Part shown: positions 16,555 to 24,534 of the stretch, one piece after another
Layout: each line of letters begins with the position of its first letter
How positions within the stretch are numbered: the stretch's first letter is position 1
Origin: JBJEFI01 sp051873875
GTDB lineage: Bacteria; Bacillota; Bacilli; Bacillales; Bacillaceae_G
Assembly (NCBI GenBank): GCA_051873875.1
Contig: JBJEFI010000152.1
Span: 1-64,000, forward strand
Direction of reading: 5' to 3'
Length of the DNA: 64,000 nucleotides
Program-made: the position numbers and the translations under genes
Notes under the pieces: model-generated
Databases searched by the model: none
Seen by the model: the letters and a program-made list of their open reading frames with translations, nothing else
What the model was told of the DNA's origin: nothing

Positions 16555-18186
16555 TTAGTTTGTTCCTCGTGCAAAACGGACAGTGACTTTTTTCAAAATT
16601 TCAGTTGGAATAACATTCAATTTTAATGATAATCCGAAATAAATAACCATGCCAACAAGTCCTGTTAAAGAAGCAATGATTAGCTGTTGGACGTATACTG
16701 GCAGTGAACTAACTAAATAGTTTACTGTTAATGTATGGGTAATAAACATTGCTAAGGCACTGATGGCAGTAATGATAATAAATAAGCCTGATCGTTTAAA
16801 CATCTCTGATATTTTAATGTTAGATACTTTTTTAACAGCATATAAATTAATTGCAATAGCGACAGCATAACCGATTGTACTTGAATAAGATGTACCAACG
16901 CCACCAAATTGACGGATTAGCGGAATAGATACAACGAATTTAACGATAATACTAGCAGCTAAGCCAATGACAACAAGCTTTTGTTTGTCCATCCCTTGTA
17001 AAATAGCTGTTGAAATAAAGTATAAGGACATAATGACAGTCAATACAGCATTTGATTGTGTCACAATGCCACCATATTCCATATGTTCAGTACCTAATAA
17101 CACAGCAAAGAAGGATTGACCACAAAGGGCAAAGTAAGCGCCGATAGGTAATGTTAAATATAAAATAATTTGCATCGTTTGTGTTACTTTTGATTTAACG
17201 GCATCAATATCACCGTGAATGAAGCTTTGTGTAATGGCAGGAACGAGTGTAATTGCAAACGCGTTGGCAAAGATAGTAGGGATAGTCGCTATCTTTTGAA
17301 CAAGTGCTACGATTGAATTTACATATTCTGCATCACCTAGTGTGCTTCCTTGTGAGATAAGGACAGGGTTAATTAAGAACATATCAATGTTTTGAAAAAT
17401 AGGTACAGTTAAACTAACTAATACAAATGGAATAGCAGAGGCAGATAACTCTTTATATATTTCTTTATATGACTTTGCTGGTAGATACCTTTTTTCGTGA
17501 TGTTTTCGTTTTGTAGTAAATTCACCTTTGTATTTTCGCCAGTAGTACCATAAAACAAGGCAACTTCCAATCGCTCCGATTGTTGTACCAATTGTTGCGA
17601 TACCGATTGTTAATTTTATATTTTTTGATCCTAATACCATAATGAAGAATGCTGCAAATAAAATGACACCTATTCTTAATAGCTGTTCAATAACTTGAGA
17701 AATAGCAGTAGGAGTCATTTTTTGATTCCCTTGGAAATAGCCTCGGAAAATAGCCATTACTGGTACGATTAATAGTGCTAAGCTAACTGTTTTTATTACA
17801 TAAATAACATCGGCTAGACTATTACCATTATTTTGTGTTTCATCAATTAGTAATCTTGCAATTCCAGGGGAAGTGATGAAAAGTAGGGAAGCAAATAATG
17901 TACCTGTTAATAATAAAATGATAGTACCAGAGCGCATCATTTTATCAACGGTTTTATAATCCCCCATTTCCTGGTATTTAGAAACAAATTTAGATACAGC
18001 CATTGGTATTCCCATCGTAGCTAACGAGAGCATGATAACGTACGGTTTATAGGCGTATTCAAATAAAATATACCCTTGCGTACCTACCATGTGAGTAAAG
18101 GGAATAACGTATATAAAACCTAATACTTTTGAGAGGAACATGGATATCGTTAAGATAAGTGTTCCTACAAATAACGAATTTTTCAT
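16555..18186 (-). CDS. Polysaccharide/lipid flippase of the SpoVB-MurJ-like MOP family
   Basis: A 543-residue polytopic protein with about 14 predicted membrane helices. It starts SLFVGTLILTISMFLSKVLG and has MGIPMAVSKFVSKY, RGYFQGNQKMTPTAISQVIE and GMDKQKLVVIGL, the pattern of SpoVB/YtgP (MOP exporter superfamily, lipid II or lipid-linked glycan flippases). It lies in the gerE element convergent to the P-loop gene and in the same direction as the GT8 gene, so an envelope-glycan role for the cargo is possible. It is a paralogue rather than a certain MurJ or SpoVB, so no symbol is given. Confidence 0.85.
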   Translation of the reverse strand: MKNSLFVGTLILTISMFLSKVLGFIYVIPFTHMVGTQGYILFEYAYKPYVIMLSLATMGIPMAVSKFVSKYQEMGDYKTVDKMMRSGTIILLLTGTLFASLLFITSPGIARLLIDETQNNGNSLADVIYVIKTVSLALLIVPVMAIFRGYFQGNQKMTPTAISQVIEQLLRIGVILFAAFFIMVLGSKNIKLTIGIATIGTTIGAIGSCLVLWYYWRKYKGEFTTKRKHHEKRYLPAKSYKEIYKELSASAIPFVLVSLTVPIFQNIDMFLINPVLISQGSTLGDAEYVNSIVALVQKIATIPTIFANAFAITLVPAITQSFIHGDIDAVKSKVTQTMQIILYLTLPIGAYFALCGQSFFAVLLGTEHMEYGGIVTQSNAVLTVIMSLYFISTAILQGMDKQKLVVIGLAASIIVKFVVSIPLIRQFGGVGTSYSSTIGYAVAIAINLYAVKKVSNIKISEMFKRSGLFIIITAISALAMFITHTLTVNYLVSSLPVYVQQLIIASLTGLVGMVIYFGLSLKLNVIPTEILKKVTVRFARGTN

Positions 18187-18576
18187 TTATAAATTGCCTC
18201 TTTTCTTAATCCAATATGGAATCACTTTAGAAAATATACAACTATTTCAATACAATAAATGATTTATATAACTTTAATATAATGTTATTTTTTGTATATT
18301 ACTGTAGTGATTTATATCCTCATTCTTAAAATTATAGTATTTATTTTATATAGAAATCTACCCTTTTCTTTCAGCTAAAATGTGGCAAGTAAATAAAATA
18401 GACGCCAAACATACGTAAAAACCCTGTTTTGCATTGAATTTTTAGTATAAAAATTTCTTTTTGATTGTATCTTTATAGCAAGTCTTAATGAATTGTTTTT
18501 AGTCGCTTAGATGAAGTTTCGTTTTATTTCCACAGTGGTAACGAAAAGTAATAGGGTCGCCCATCTTTTGTATATA
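18187..18576. other. AT-rich intergenic region upstream of the recombinase operon
   Basis: About 390 bp without a credible gene or stable hairpin. It is the likely divergent promoter region between the flippase gene and the recombinase unit. I see no terminator or repeat here. Confidence 0.5.
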
Positions 18577-18598
18577 CATATAATGTATAGAGGTGATG
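18577..18598 (+). promoter_or_regulatory. -10-like element and RBS of the recombinase operon
   Basis: CATATAAT (18577-18584) fits both the sigma-E -10 (CATAYAHT) and, shifted, a sigma-A TATAAT. GAGGTGATG (18590-18598) is the ribosome binding site. No good -35 for sigma-A, sigma-E or sigma-K lies at the expected distance, so the responsible sigma factor is undecided. An activator such as SpoIIID, used by spoIVCA in B. subtilis, is conceivable. Confidence 0.4.
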
Positions 18599-18603
18599 CG
18601 AGT

Positions 18604-18714
18604 ATGAAGAAATCCTCTATATTAAAACTAGGAAAAGAAAGTTATGGAGTGCATCCATTAGAGGTGTTACTAAAAAAAATACTTAAAATATATTTTGAGC
18701 ATAAAGAGAATTGA
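18604..18714 (+). CDS. 36-residue ORF coupled to the recombinase; candidate directionality factor
   Basis: It starts at ATG 18604 with GAGGTGATG upstream. It encodes a basic peptide (MKKSSILKLGKESYGVHPLE, then VLLKKILKIYFEHKEN). Its TGA overlaps the recombinase TTG start by four bases (TTGA), so the two are probably translated together. Excision by large serine recombinases often needs a small partner protein; SP-beta uses the 58-residue SprB. Size, charge and coupling make this a candidate for that role, but there is no sequence match I can claim. Confidence 0.5.
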   Translation: MKKSSILKLGKESYGVHPLEVLLKKILKIYFEHKEN

Positions 18715-20183
18715 AGGTAGGTGGAAGGGTGCAAACTTATGCTGTTTACGTCCGTGTTTCTACCGATAAAGATGAACAAATTTCATCAGTGGAGAACCAA
18801 ATTGATATATGTCGTAATTGGCTTGAACGAAATGGTTTTCAATGGGATGAAGCAAATGTGTACAAAGATGAAGGGATAAGCGGGACGTTACTTATAGATC
18901 GTCCTGCTATTCAACTCATTCTTGAAAAAGCAAAGCAAAAGAAGATAGAGATGGTTGTTTTTAAATCTATTTCTCGTTTGGCTCGTGATTTAAAAGATTC
19001 TTTAGAAATTCGAGAAGTGTTTACAGCTCATAACGTTCGTATTATTTCTATTGAAGAAGGATATGATTCAGCTAAATCAGGGAAAAATGATATGGCTTTT
19101 GAATTATGGGCTTTATTTGCAGCTCAATATTCCCGAACATTATCCTCAAGTATTGGAGCAGCTATTGCAGCAAAAGTAAGGCGTGGAGAACATATTGGAA
19201 AGGTTCCATATGGTTATGATCGCATTAATCAAAAATTAGTTATTAATGAGAAGGAAGCTGAAGTTGTGCGTCAAATATATAAATGGTACAACAGTGGGTG
19301 GGGGTTTAAGAAGATTACGTCTGAATTAAATAAATTAGGAATTAAATCCAAGACAAATCGGAATTGGCAAATTACATCTGTTCAACGATTAGTCCGAAAT
19401 ACAATTTATAAAGGGACATTTATTTTAAATCAATATACCAATGTGAAAATAGAAGGGCGTAAAAAACAAATTCAAAATCCACCTGATAAGTGGGGGATTT
19501 TTAAAGATCATCATCCAGCTATTGTTGAAGAAGGAGAATGGGAAGCAGCTAATGCTTTTCAAATTACATCTAACAAAAAAAGAACAACACCATGGAATGA
19601 ATTTCGAGGGTTGGCAAAGTGTTCAAAATGTGGTGCAAATATGATTATTGTTCAAACGTATAAAAAAGACAAGGCTGGAAATCGAATCCAGTGGAAGTAT
19701 GTAAAATGTTCGACCTATCGTCGAGCTGGATTACATGGTTGTGTTAATCACGTTCCGATTCAGTATGAACAATTGCGAACTTTTATAGTAAATTTACTTA
19801 TCAAAGAGGGAGATTCTATTCCATTGACTTTTTCTTATCATTTAGAAGATGATTATCAAAAGAAGGAAAAGAAACAAATTCAACAACGGAAGCAGTTAGA
19901 ACAACAAAGGAAGGTATTATTGGATTTACTATTGGAAGGTTTAATTGATAAGAAGGAATTTGAAGCAAAGCGCCAAGAAATAGAGGATATTATTTCAAAA
20001 ATAACTAAAGAAAAAAGTAAGAAAGAAGTTGCTTCATATGAAATTCTTACAGTAAAGGACATGTTTCAAGAATTAGAAAGACAAGATTTATATGACGTTT
20101 TTCATTTGTTGATTAAGGAAATCATTATTCATCCAGATGGGGTAGTGGATGTTGTGTATGCGTTTAGTGATGAACAGAAATAA
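18711..20183 (+). CDS. Large serine recombinase (SpoIVCA-type) of the gerE element
   Basis: A 490-residue site-specific recombinase. The N-terminal resolvase domain has YAVYVRVSTDKDEQ, with the nucleophilic Ser at residue 17, and KSISRLARDLKDS. The Recombinase domain follows (GYDRINQKL, AEVVRQIYKWYNSGWGFKKI and NTIYKGTF). A zinc ribbon comes next (CSKCGANM, then KCSTYRRAGLHGC) and last a Lys/Gln/Glu-rich C-terminal coiled coil (about 395-450). The size matches SpoIVCA (about 500). TTG 18711 is favoured because it overlaps the preceding stop (TTGA). GTG 18729, with AGGTGG upstream, is an alternative that removes six residues. It is predicted to cut at the AA in CAAATG and excise the element. 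Confidence 0.93.
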   Translation: MKVGGRVQTYAVYVRVSTDKDEQISSVENQIDICRNWLERNGFQWDEANVYKDEGISGTLLIDRPAIQLILEKAKQKKIEMVVFKSISRLARDLKDSLEIREVFTAHNVRIISIEEGYDSAKSGKNDMAFELWALFAAQYSRTLSSSIGAAIAAKVRRGEHIGKVPYGYDRINQKLVINEKEAEVVRQIYKWYNSGWGFKKITSELNKLGIKSKTNRNWQITSVQRLVRNTIYKGTFILNQYTNVKIEGRKKQIQNPPDKWGIFKDHHPAIVEEGEWEAANAFQITSNKKRTTPWNEFRGLAKCSKCGANMIIVQTYKKDKAGNRIQWKYVKCSTYRRAGLHGCVNHVPIQYEQLRTFIVNLLIKEGDSIPLTFSYHLEDDYQKKEKKQIQQRKQLEQQRKVLLDLLLEGLIDKKEFEAKRQEIEDIISKITKEKSKKEVASYEILTVKDMFQELERQDLYDVFHLLIKEIIIHPDGVVDVVYAFSDEQK

Positions 20184-20299
20184 GACTTAAATATGATGCG
20201 AGTTATAAAATAAATGAAATGGATCGTTTTTGGGATGTTTATAGAGAGTCAGTCTTGAAACGTAAAGATGCGGTTGAAGTGAATCAAGGCTTAAATTAA
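20174..20299 (+). pseudogene. Short unrecognised coding remnant
   Basis: An open frame without a proper start or RBS overlaps the recombinase stop and runs into the RidA leader. It encodes a protein-like tail (KYDASYKINEMDRFWDVYRE, then SVLKRKDAVEVNQGLN). The codon choice looks natural, so it may be the end of a deleted gene. An internal ATG (20219) would give only 26 residues without a ribosome binding site. Confidence 0.3.
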
Positions 20300-20320
20300 G
20301 TGGGAATGGAGGGGATAATT

Positions 20321-20704
20321 TTGGATAGAAAACAAGTATTTACAGGTGCACCTTGGGAATCCGTTGTAGGGTATTGTCGTGCGATTCGAATTGGTGACAA
20401 AATTGAAGTTGCTGGAACAACAGCTATGAACAATGGAGAAGTAGTAGGGGAAGGAAATCCTTATGAGCAGACAAAGTTTATTCTTCAAACAATTGAGAAG
20501 GCACTAAATGAGTTGGGTGTTGAGTTATCGGATGTTGTAAGAACGAGAATGTTTGTAACAGATATATCAAAATGGGAAGAAATTGGCAGAGCACATGGAG
20601 AGTTTTTTAAAGATATTCAGCCTGTTGCAACGATGGTAGAGGTAATGGCTCTTATTGATCCTCGTTTATTAGTTGAAATTGAAGTAGAAGCTATTGTGGG
20701 GTAA
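20321..20704 (+). CDS. RidA/YjgF/YER057c-family protein, element cargo
   Basis: A 127-residue RidA-like protein (VFTGAPWESVVGYCRAIRIG, VAGTTAM, ALNELGVELSDVVRTRMFVT, PVATMVEVMALIDPRLLVEIE). The family deaminates reactive enamine/imine intermediates; the VRTRM-like and VEV segments line the active site. This subgroup, with the extended GxxWE start, is of unknown substrate. I choose TTG 20321 because GGAGGGG (20308-20314) sits six bases upstream; the frame extends to a GTG at 20300 that overlaps no such site. It is the last intact gene inside the element. Confidence 0.85.
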   Translation: MDRKQVFTGAPWESVVGYCRAIRIGDKIEVAGTTAMNNGEVVGEGNPYEQTKFILQTIEKALNELGVELSDVVRTRMFVTDISKWEEIGRAHGEFFKDIQPVATMVEVMALIDPRLLVEIEVEAIVG

Positions 20705-20731
20705 ATTATTTTTAATAAAATTACGAAATAC

Positions 20732-21035
20732 CTATAGGTCATGAAATGTGGCAGGTGCTACTTTTTGAATATAACCTAATGTTTCAGGAATCACTTGTAA
20801 AGAAGCTGCAAATTTAGGTGTACTTGTATAGTAAGGAGATTGGGTTCTAATCACGTACTACTTGATAATTGCAAATGCCTACTATTGAAGAGAAATAATT
20901 GGCTACATTTTGATAGCCGGTACGAGAAATAGCGTAATGTGGAGCCTCAAATGCAATTGTATAAAGGCTTAGCCTTACTAATTTTTCTATTCCTCTTTGT
21001 AATTTTTCTAGGCATTTACGAAAGAAGGGATGAGG
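20732..21035 (-). pseudogene. Decayed DUF2334 (polysaccharide-deacetylase-like) gene fragment
   Basis: On the minus strand two neighbouring frames read FFRKCLEKLQRGIEKLVRLS, then LYTIAFEAPHYAISRTGYQN..., and, after a frame change, YYTSTPKFAASLQVIPETLG. The TIAFEAPHYAIS and YQNVANYFSSIVG segments match the DUF2334 family. There is a stop in the middle, no start, and the N-terminal domain is missing. It lies between ridA and attR and shows that the right end of the element is eroding. Confidence 0.65.
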
Positions 21036-21226
21036 TTAACTAGTAGTTAGCACATACTAACATCATGGTTACTCTTTGAAGCATTTTTTCTCCATCTCAA
21101 AGTGTAGTAATAAAAAATTTTTTCTAACTAAATATTACTTTGGCGTTTTTTTCTTATTATTTCCATTGCATAGGTAACATATGAATAAGGTTATAAAAGA
21201 AAGCAAAATTGTGTTTTAGACATATA

Positions 21227-21267
21227 GTTTGCATAGGATATGCATGACAAATGCCATGCAAAAACTA
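21227..21267 (+). other. attR of the gerE-intervening element
   Basis: GTTTGC (21227-21232), six bases, TATGCAT (21239-21245), GA, and the core CAAATG (21248-21253), then gerE codons. The arm is the exact reverse complement, in its conserved bases and spacing, of the attL arm. Joined across the core, the two arms form a dyad of about 47 bp, typical of serine-recombinase attP. Confidence 0.85.
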
Positions 21268-21330
21268 GGCGTTAAAGGTCGTTCACAAGCTGTCGTTGAA
21301 TTGCTTCGCATGGGTGAATTAGAATTATAA
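21254..21330 (+). pseudogene. gerE: gerE, 3' part, completed on excision
   Basis: After the CAAATG core the sequence encodes the rest of the GerE helix-turn-helix and C terminus (from A50: AMQKLGVKGRSQAVVELL, then RMGELEL) and a TAA at 21328-21330. It has no start or ribosome binding site of its own. The in-frame sum with the 5' part is 225 bp, i.e. 74 codons plus stop. Conservation through the last residue implies that the split gene is still under selection, which argues for functional excision. Confidence 0.93.
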
Positions 21331-21404
21331 GACCACTAGTCGTTTTTAATAAAGCACTAGCAGATAACATGGTAGCATATTTGGCTAGTTTTAGTGATCA
21401 AAGG

Positions 21405-21442
21405 AGAGTACCGGTTATAAATGGTAGCCGGTGTTCTTTTTT
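21405..21442 (+). terminator. Terminator of (reconstituted) gerE
   Basis: The stem AGAGTACCGG / CCGGTGTTCT, then T6. The 256-bp gerE-racE gap holds nothing else that I can identify; the MarR-type ysmB of B. subtilis is absent here. Confidence 0.8.
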
Positions 21443-21586
21443 AAAGGATAGATAAACGTATGAAACTAGAAGTATGATGTCCCCTTAACATATATGTTTT
21501 TAATAAAATCCTTGCAAATTTCATGAAATGCTTTCAAAATGGTAAACTGTAGGTTAAATGATTTTATGAATAAAGAAGGGGTTAAT

Positions 21587-22414
21587 TTGAATCGACCAAT
21601 TGGTGTAATTGATTCGGGTGTTGGTGGTTTAACAGTTGCAAAAGAAATTATGCGCCAACTGCCGAAAGAAGATATTTTATATGTAGGGGATACAGCACGT
21701 TGCCCTTATGGTCCTCGTAGTAGTGAGGAAGTTCGCCAATTTACATGGGAAATGACGAACTTCTTATTAAAAAAGGACATTAAATTATTAGTTATTGCAT
21801 GTAATACAGCTACGTCTGTTGTGCTTGATGAGATGAAAAAAATGTTATCAATTCCAGTTATTGGAGTTATTCATCCGGGAGCAAGAGCAGCTTTAAAGTG
21901 TACAAAAAATTACCATGTAGGTGTAATTGGAACAGTAGGTACAGTGAATAGCAAGGCTTATGAAAAAGTGTTAAAAACAATTAATAATAAAGTAGTTGTA
22001 GAGAGTTTAGCGTGTCCACCATTTGTACCTATTGTCGAAAGTGGACAATTTCAAAGTAAGCATGCTTATCATATTGTTTCAGAAACATTGGAGCCTTTAA
22101 AAGGAAAAGGATTAGATTCACTTATTTTAGGTTGTACCCATTATCCATTGTTGGCACCATTTATATATAAAGCAATGGGGAGAGAAGTTCAACTTATTAG
22201 TTCTGGGTTTGAAACTGCTTCAGAAGTGAGTGTGATTCTTGATCATCAAGGTTTATTAAATGAACAAGAAGAGAGCAAGCATGCTTTTTATGCAACAGGT
22301 TCAACAAGTATATTTAAGGAAATTGCCTCAACATTATTTGCTGAACCAATTGAAAAGGTTACACAAGTTGTATTAGATAAAAAACATTCACATCGAAAAG
22401 GATTAATACGATGA
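21587..22414 (+). CDS. racE: RacE/MurI glutamate racemase
   Basis: A 275-residue enzyme that makes D-glutamate for peptidoglycan. The two catalytic cysteines lie in VIACNTATS and [11 protein letters not shown], and the N terminus [20 protein letters not shown] is characteristic. The start is TTG 21587 with AGAAGGGG upstream; the frame extends to 21539 but those codons are not conserved in the family. It follows gerE and precedes gerM as in B. subtilis. Confidence 0.96.
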   Translation: MNRPIGVIDSGVGGLTVAKEIMRQLPKEDILYVGDTARCPYGPRSSEEVRQFTWEMTNFLLKKDIKLLVIACNTATSVVLDEMKKMLSIPVIGVIHPGARAALKCTKNYHVGVIGTVGTVNSKAYEKVLKTINNKVVVESLACPPFVPIVESGQFQSKHAYHIVSETLEPLKGKGLDSLILGCTHYPLLAPFIYKAMGREVQLISSGFETASEVSVILDHQGLLNEQEESKHAFYATGSTSIFKEIASTLFAEPIEKVTQVVLDKKHSHRKGLIR

Positions 22415-22452
22415 AAAAAAGATGCCATTTCTTAAAGATGGCATCTTTTTTA
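22415..22452 (+). terminator. Terminator of racE
   Basis: The stem AAAGATGCCAT / ATGGCATCTTT, with T-run. Confidence 0.85.
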
Positions 22453-22522
22453 GTTCTATTTCGGACAATCTCTCGTATACATTTATTAGTACAACCACGA
22501 ACAGTTGGAGGTCGATCGAGAG

Positions 22523-23572
22523 ATGAAAAAGCAAAAAGTAGGAATTGTTGGTGTGTCAGTCATTGCTAGTGCGTTATTATTTTCAGGATGTGGAATACTC
22601 CCAAATAAAGAAGAAGTAACAAAACCAAAAAGCAATGAAATGAAAAAGAATGAAGGTTCTGAACAAAAAACGGCAGCTGGAGAAAAGCAAGAAACAGGAG
22701 TGAAAACACAAGTATATGTCATTGATCAAAATGGATATGTTGTACCACAAACCCTTATGCTACCAACAACGCAAAGTGTAACGAAACAAGCATTGGAATA
22801 TTTAGTGGCAGATGGTCCTGTTGATAATATGATTCCAAATGGTTTTCGTGCGTCTTTGCCAGCAGGAACGACAGTGTTAGGAATGAATCTTTCACAAGAT
22901 GGAAAAGTAGCAACCGTTGATTTTTCTAAAGAGTTTTTAACGTATAAACAAGAGGATGAACAACGAGTTTTACAAGCAGTTGCATGGACGGTTACTCAAT
23001 TTGATAAAGTAGAAAATGTTCAAATTCGAGTAGAAGGAAAAGACTTAAAAGAAATGCCACTAGGAAAAACGCCGGTTGGAGAGGGGTTATCCCGTAAAGA
23101 TGGAATTAATATGGATTATCAGGATGTTGTTGATATTACAAATACACGATCCTTAACCATTTATTATGTGGCTCAAAATGGGAAGGAAACATATTATGTG
23201 CCAATTACAAAACGGGTAAGTAATTTAGAAAGTGACGATTATAAAGCTGTTGTGGATCAACTTGTAAAAGGTCCATCCTCTACGTCTAATTTATCAAGTG
23301 ATTTTAATTCAGATGTAAAATTACTTGCCCAACCAGTTTATGAAGGTGGAAAATTAACATTAAACTTTAATGAAAATATTCTAACAAACGGTGCAAAAAG
23401 CATGATTTCTAATTACACCATTAATGCTTTAGTGTTATCTTTAACAGAACAAGCAGGGGTAGAAAGTGTTGCTATTCAAGTGAATGGAAAGAGTGATATT
23501 ATTAATGAAGCAGGACAAAAGCTTGATAAAGCTGTAAGCCGTCCTGTTGATGTGAACACGGGTAGTTTTTAA
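22523..23572 (+). CDS. gerM: GerM, sporulation/germination lipoprotein
   Basis: A 349-residue lipoprotein with a signal sequence and lipobox (SALLFSGCGILP). It carries two GerMN (SpoVM-like sporulation) domains, one in about residues 70-190 (TQVYVIDQNGYVVPQTLML...) and one in about 205-340 (TIYYVAQNGKETYYVPITKR...). In B. subtilis GerM is a mother-cell outer-forespore-membrane protein that stabilises SpoIIIAG-SpoIIQ complexes. The start is ATG 22523, with GGAGGT upstream. A terminator follows at 23604. Confidence 0.93.
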   Translation: MKKQKVGIVGVSVIASALLFSGCGILPNKEEVTKPKSNEMKKNEGSEQKTAAGEKQETGVKTQVYVIDQNGYVVPQTLMLPTTQSVTKQALEYLVADGPVDNMIPNGFRASLPAGTTVLGMNLSQDGKVATVDFSKEFLTYKQEDEQRVLQAVAWTVTQFDKVENVQIRVEGKDLKEMPLGKTPVGEGLSRKDGINMDYQDVVDITNTRSLTIYYVAQNGKETYYVPITKRVSNLESDDYKAVVDQLVKGPSSTSNLSSDFNSDVKLLAQPVYEGGKLTLNFNENILTNGAKSMISNYTINALVLSLTEQAGVESVAIQVNGKSDIINEAGQKLDKAVSRPVDVNTGSF

Positions 23573-23603
23573 AGATATGTTTCTGTATAATAGAAGAAAT
23601 GCT

Positions 23604-23630
23604 AAAGGGGCATGAAGGTGCTCCTTTTTA
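23604..23630 (+). terminator. Terminator of gerM
   Basis: The stem AAAGGGGCA / TGCTCCTTT with TTT. Confidence 0.65.
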
Positions 23631-23681
23631 TTATATTCTGTTCTAATTGACATGAAGATTTTCTTTTCGAAATAATAGTAA

Positions 23682-23771
23682 GTAGGAGACAAATGTTAGT
23701 AAGAACTAGATTGATGTAACTAGTCGTGAGTGAAGGTAAAAGAATACTTACTCATGGAAGTTTTATTTTAT
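23682..23771 (+). repeat. Interspersed two-hairpin repeat, copy 2 (rph leader)
   Basis: The same GTAGG-start, GTTAGTAAGAACTAG and CATGGAAGTTTTATTTTATA end as copy 1. Hairpin 1 pairs GTTAGT with ACTAGT; hairpin 2 pairs TGAGT..AAG with CTTACTCA. It ends only a few bases before the rph ribosome binding site. Confidence 0.7.
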
Positions 23772-23789
23772 AATTAAGAGGTGTTAGTG

Positions 23790-24533
23790 ATGAGAGCAGA
23801 TGAGCGTCAAGTAAACGAATTAAGACCAACGACTATTGAAACAAATTATTTAATTCATCCGGAAGGTTCTGTATTAATTACAGTTGGAAATACAAAAGTA
23901 ATTTGTAATGCAACTATTGAAGACCGAGTGCCACCATTTATGCGTGGGGAAGGTCGCGGTTGGGTAACAGCAGAATATGCCATGATTCCACGTGCAACTG
24001 GAACAAGAACAATGCGTGAATCTTCAAAAGGGAAAGTTACAGGTAGAACAATGGAAATTCAACGCTTAATTGGACGAGCACTACGTTCTGTTGTGACACT
24101 AGAGGAATTAGGAGAGCGTACAATTTGGATTGATTGTGATGTTATTCAAGCGGACGGTGGCACACGCACAGCTTCGATTACAGGTGCTTTTGTGGCAATG
24201 GCGTTAGCGTGTGGAAAACTATTGAAAGATGGAAAGATTAAAAAAATGCCAATTCATGATTATTTAGCAGCAACATCTGTTGGAATGTTAGAAAGTGGTG
24301 AAATTGTATTAGATTTAAATTACATAGAAGATTCAGAAGCTCAAGTAGATATGAACGTAGTAATGACTGGACAAGGTCGTTTCGTCGAAGTACAAGGAAC
24401 AGGTGAGGAAGCAACGTTTTCTCGTGAAGAATTAAATCAACTATTAGACATTGCTGGAGAAGGGCTTATTCAATTAATTTCAAAGCAAAAAGAAGCGTTA
24501 GGTGACCTTGCACAAACGATTGGAGAGAAATAA
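23790..24533 (+). CDS. rph: RNase PH
   Basis: A 247-residue phosphorolytic 3'-5' exoribonuclease that trims tRNA 3' ends. Conserved segments are visible: [71 protein letters not shown] and the C-terminal [14 protein letters not shown] 23790 follows AGAGGTG; three further upstream codons are unlikely. It is followed 1 bp later by rdgB, forming rph-rdgB-ysnB as in B. subtilis. Confidence 0.96.
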   Translation: MRADERQVNELRPTTIETNYLIHPEGSVLITVGNTKVICNATIEDRVPPFMRGEGRGWVTAEYAMIPRATGTRTMRESSKGKVTGRTMEIQRLIGRALRSVVTLEELGERTIWIDCDVIQADGGTRTASITGAFVAMALACGKLLKDGKIKKMPIHDYLAATSVGMLESGEIVLDLNYIEDSEAQVDMNVVMTGQGRFVEVQGTGEEATFSREELNQLLDIAGEGLIQLISKQKEALGDLAQTIGEK

Positions 24534-24534
24534 G

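Larger units (their letters stand above)
14647..21253 (+). mobile_element. gerE-intervening (skin-like) element, 6.6 kb
   Basis: A 6,607-bp segment whose removal restores gerE precisely. It encodes a SpoIVCA-type large serine recombinase, and its two ends carry inverted attP half-sites around a common CAAATG core. It contains a GT8 glycosyltransferase, a frameshifted P-loop kinase, a SpoVB/MurJ-like flippase, a 36-codon ORF, the recombinase, a RidA protein and three gene remnants, but no phage structural or replication genes. By analogy with skin in sigK and SP-beta in spsM, it should be excised in the mother cell during sporulation. That timing is inference; the split gene, att symmetry and recombinase are seen directly. 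Confidence 0.9.

Noticed and set aside
20951..21043. Plus-strand 30-codon ORF (MQLYKGLALLIFLFLFVIFL...) that looks like a small membrane peptide with a possible RBS
   Set aside because: It lies exactly antisense to the DUF2334 pseudogene, whose Leu/Lys/Glu codons generate the hydrophobic run. The opposite frame has clear family similarity.
14647..21253. Complete prophage
   Set aside because: The serine recombinase and att sites are phage-like, but no capsid, tail, lysis, replication or repressor genes are present in the 6.6 kb.
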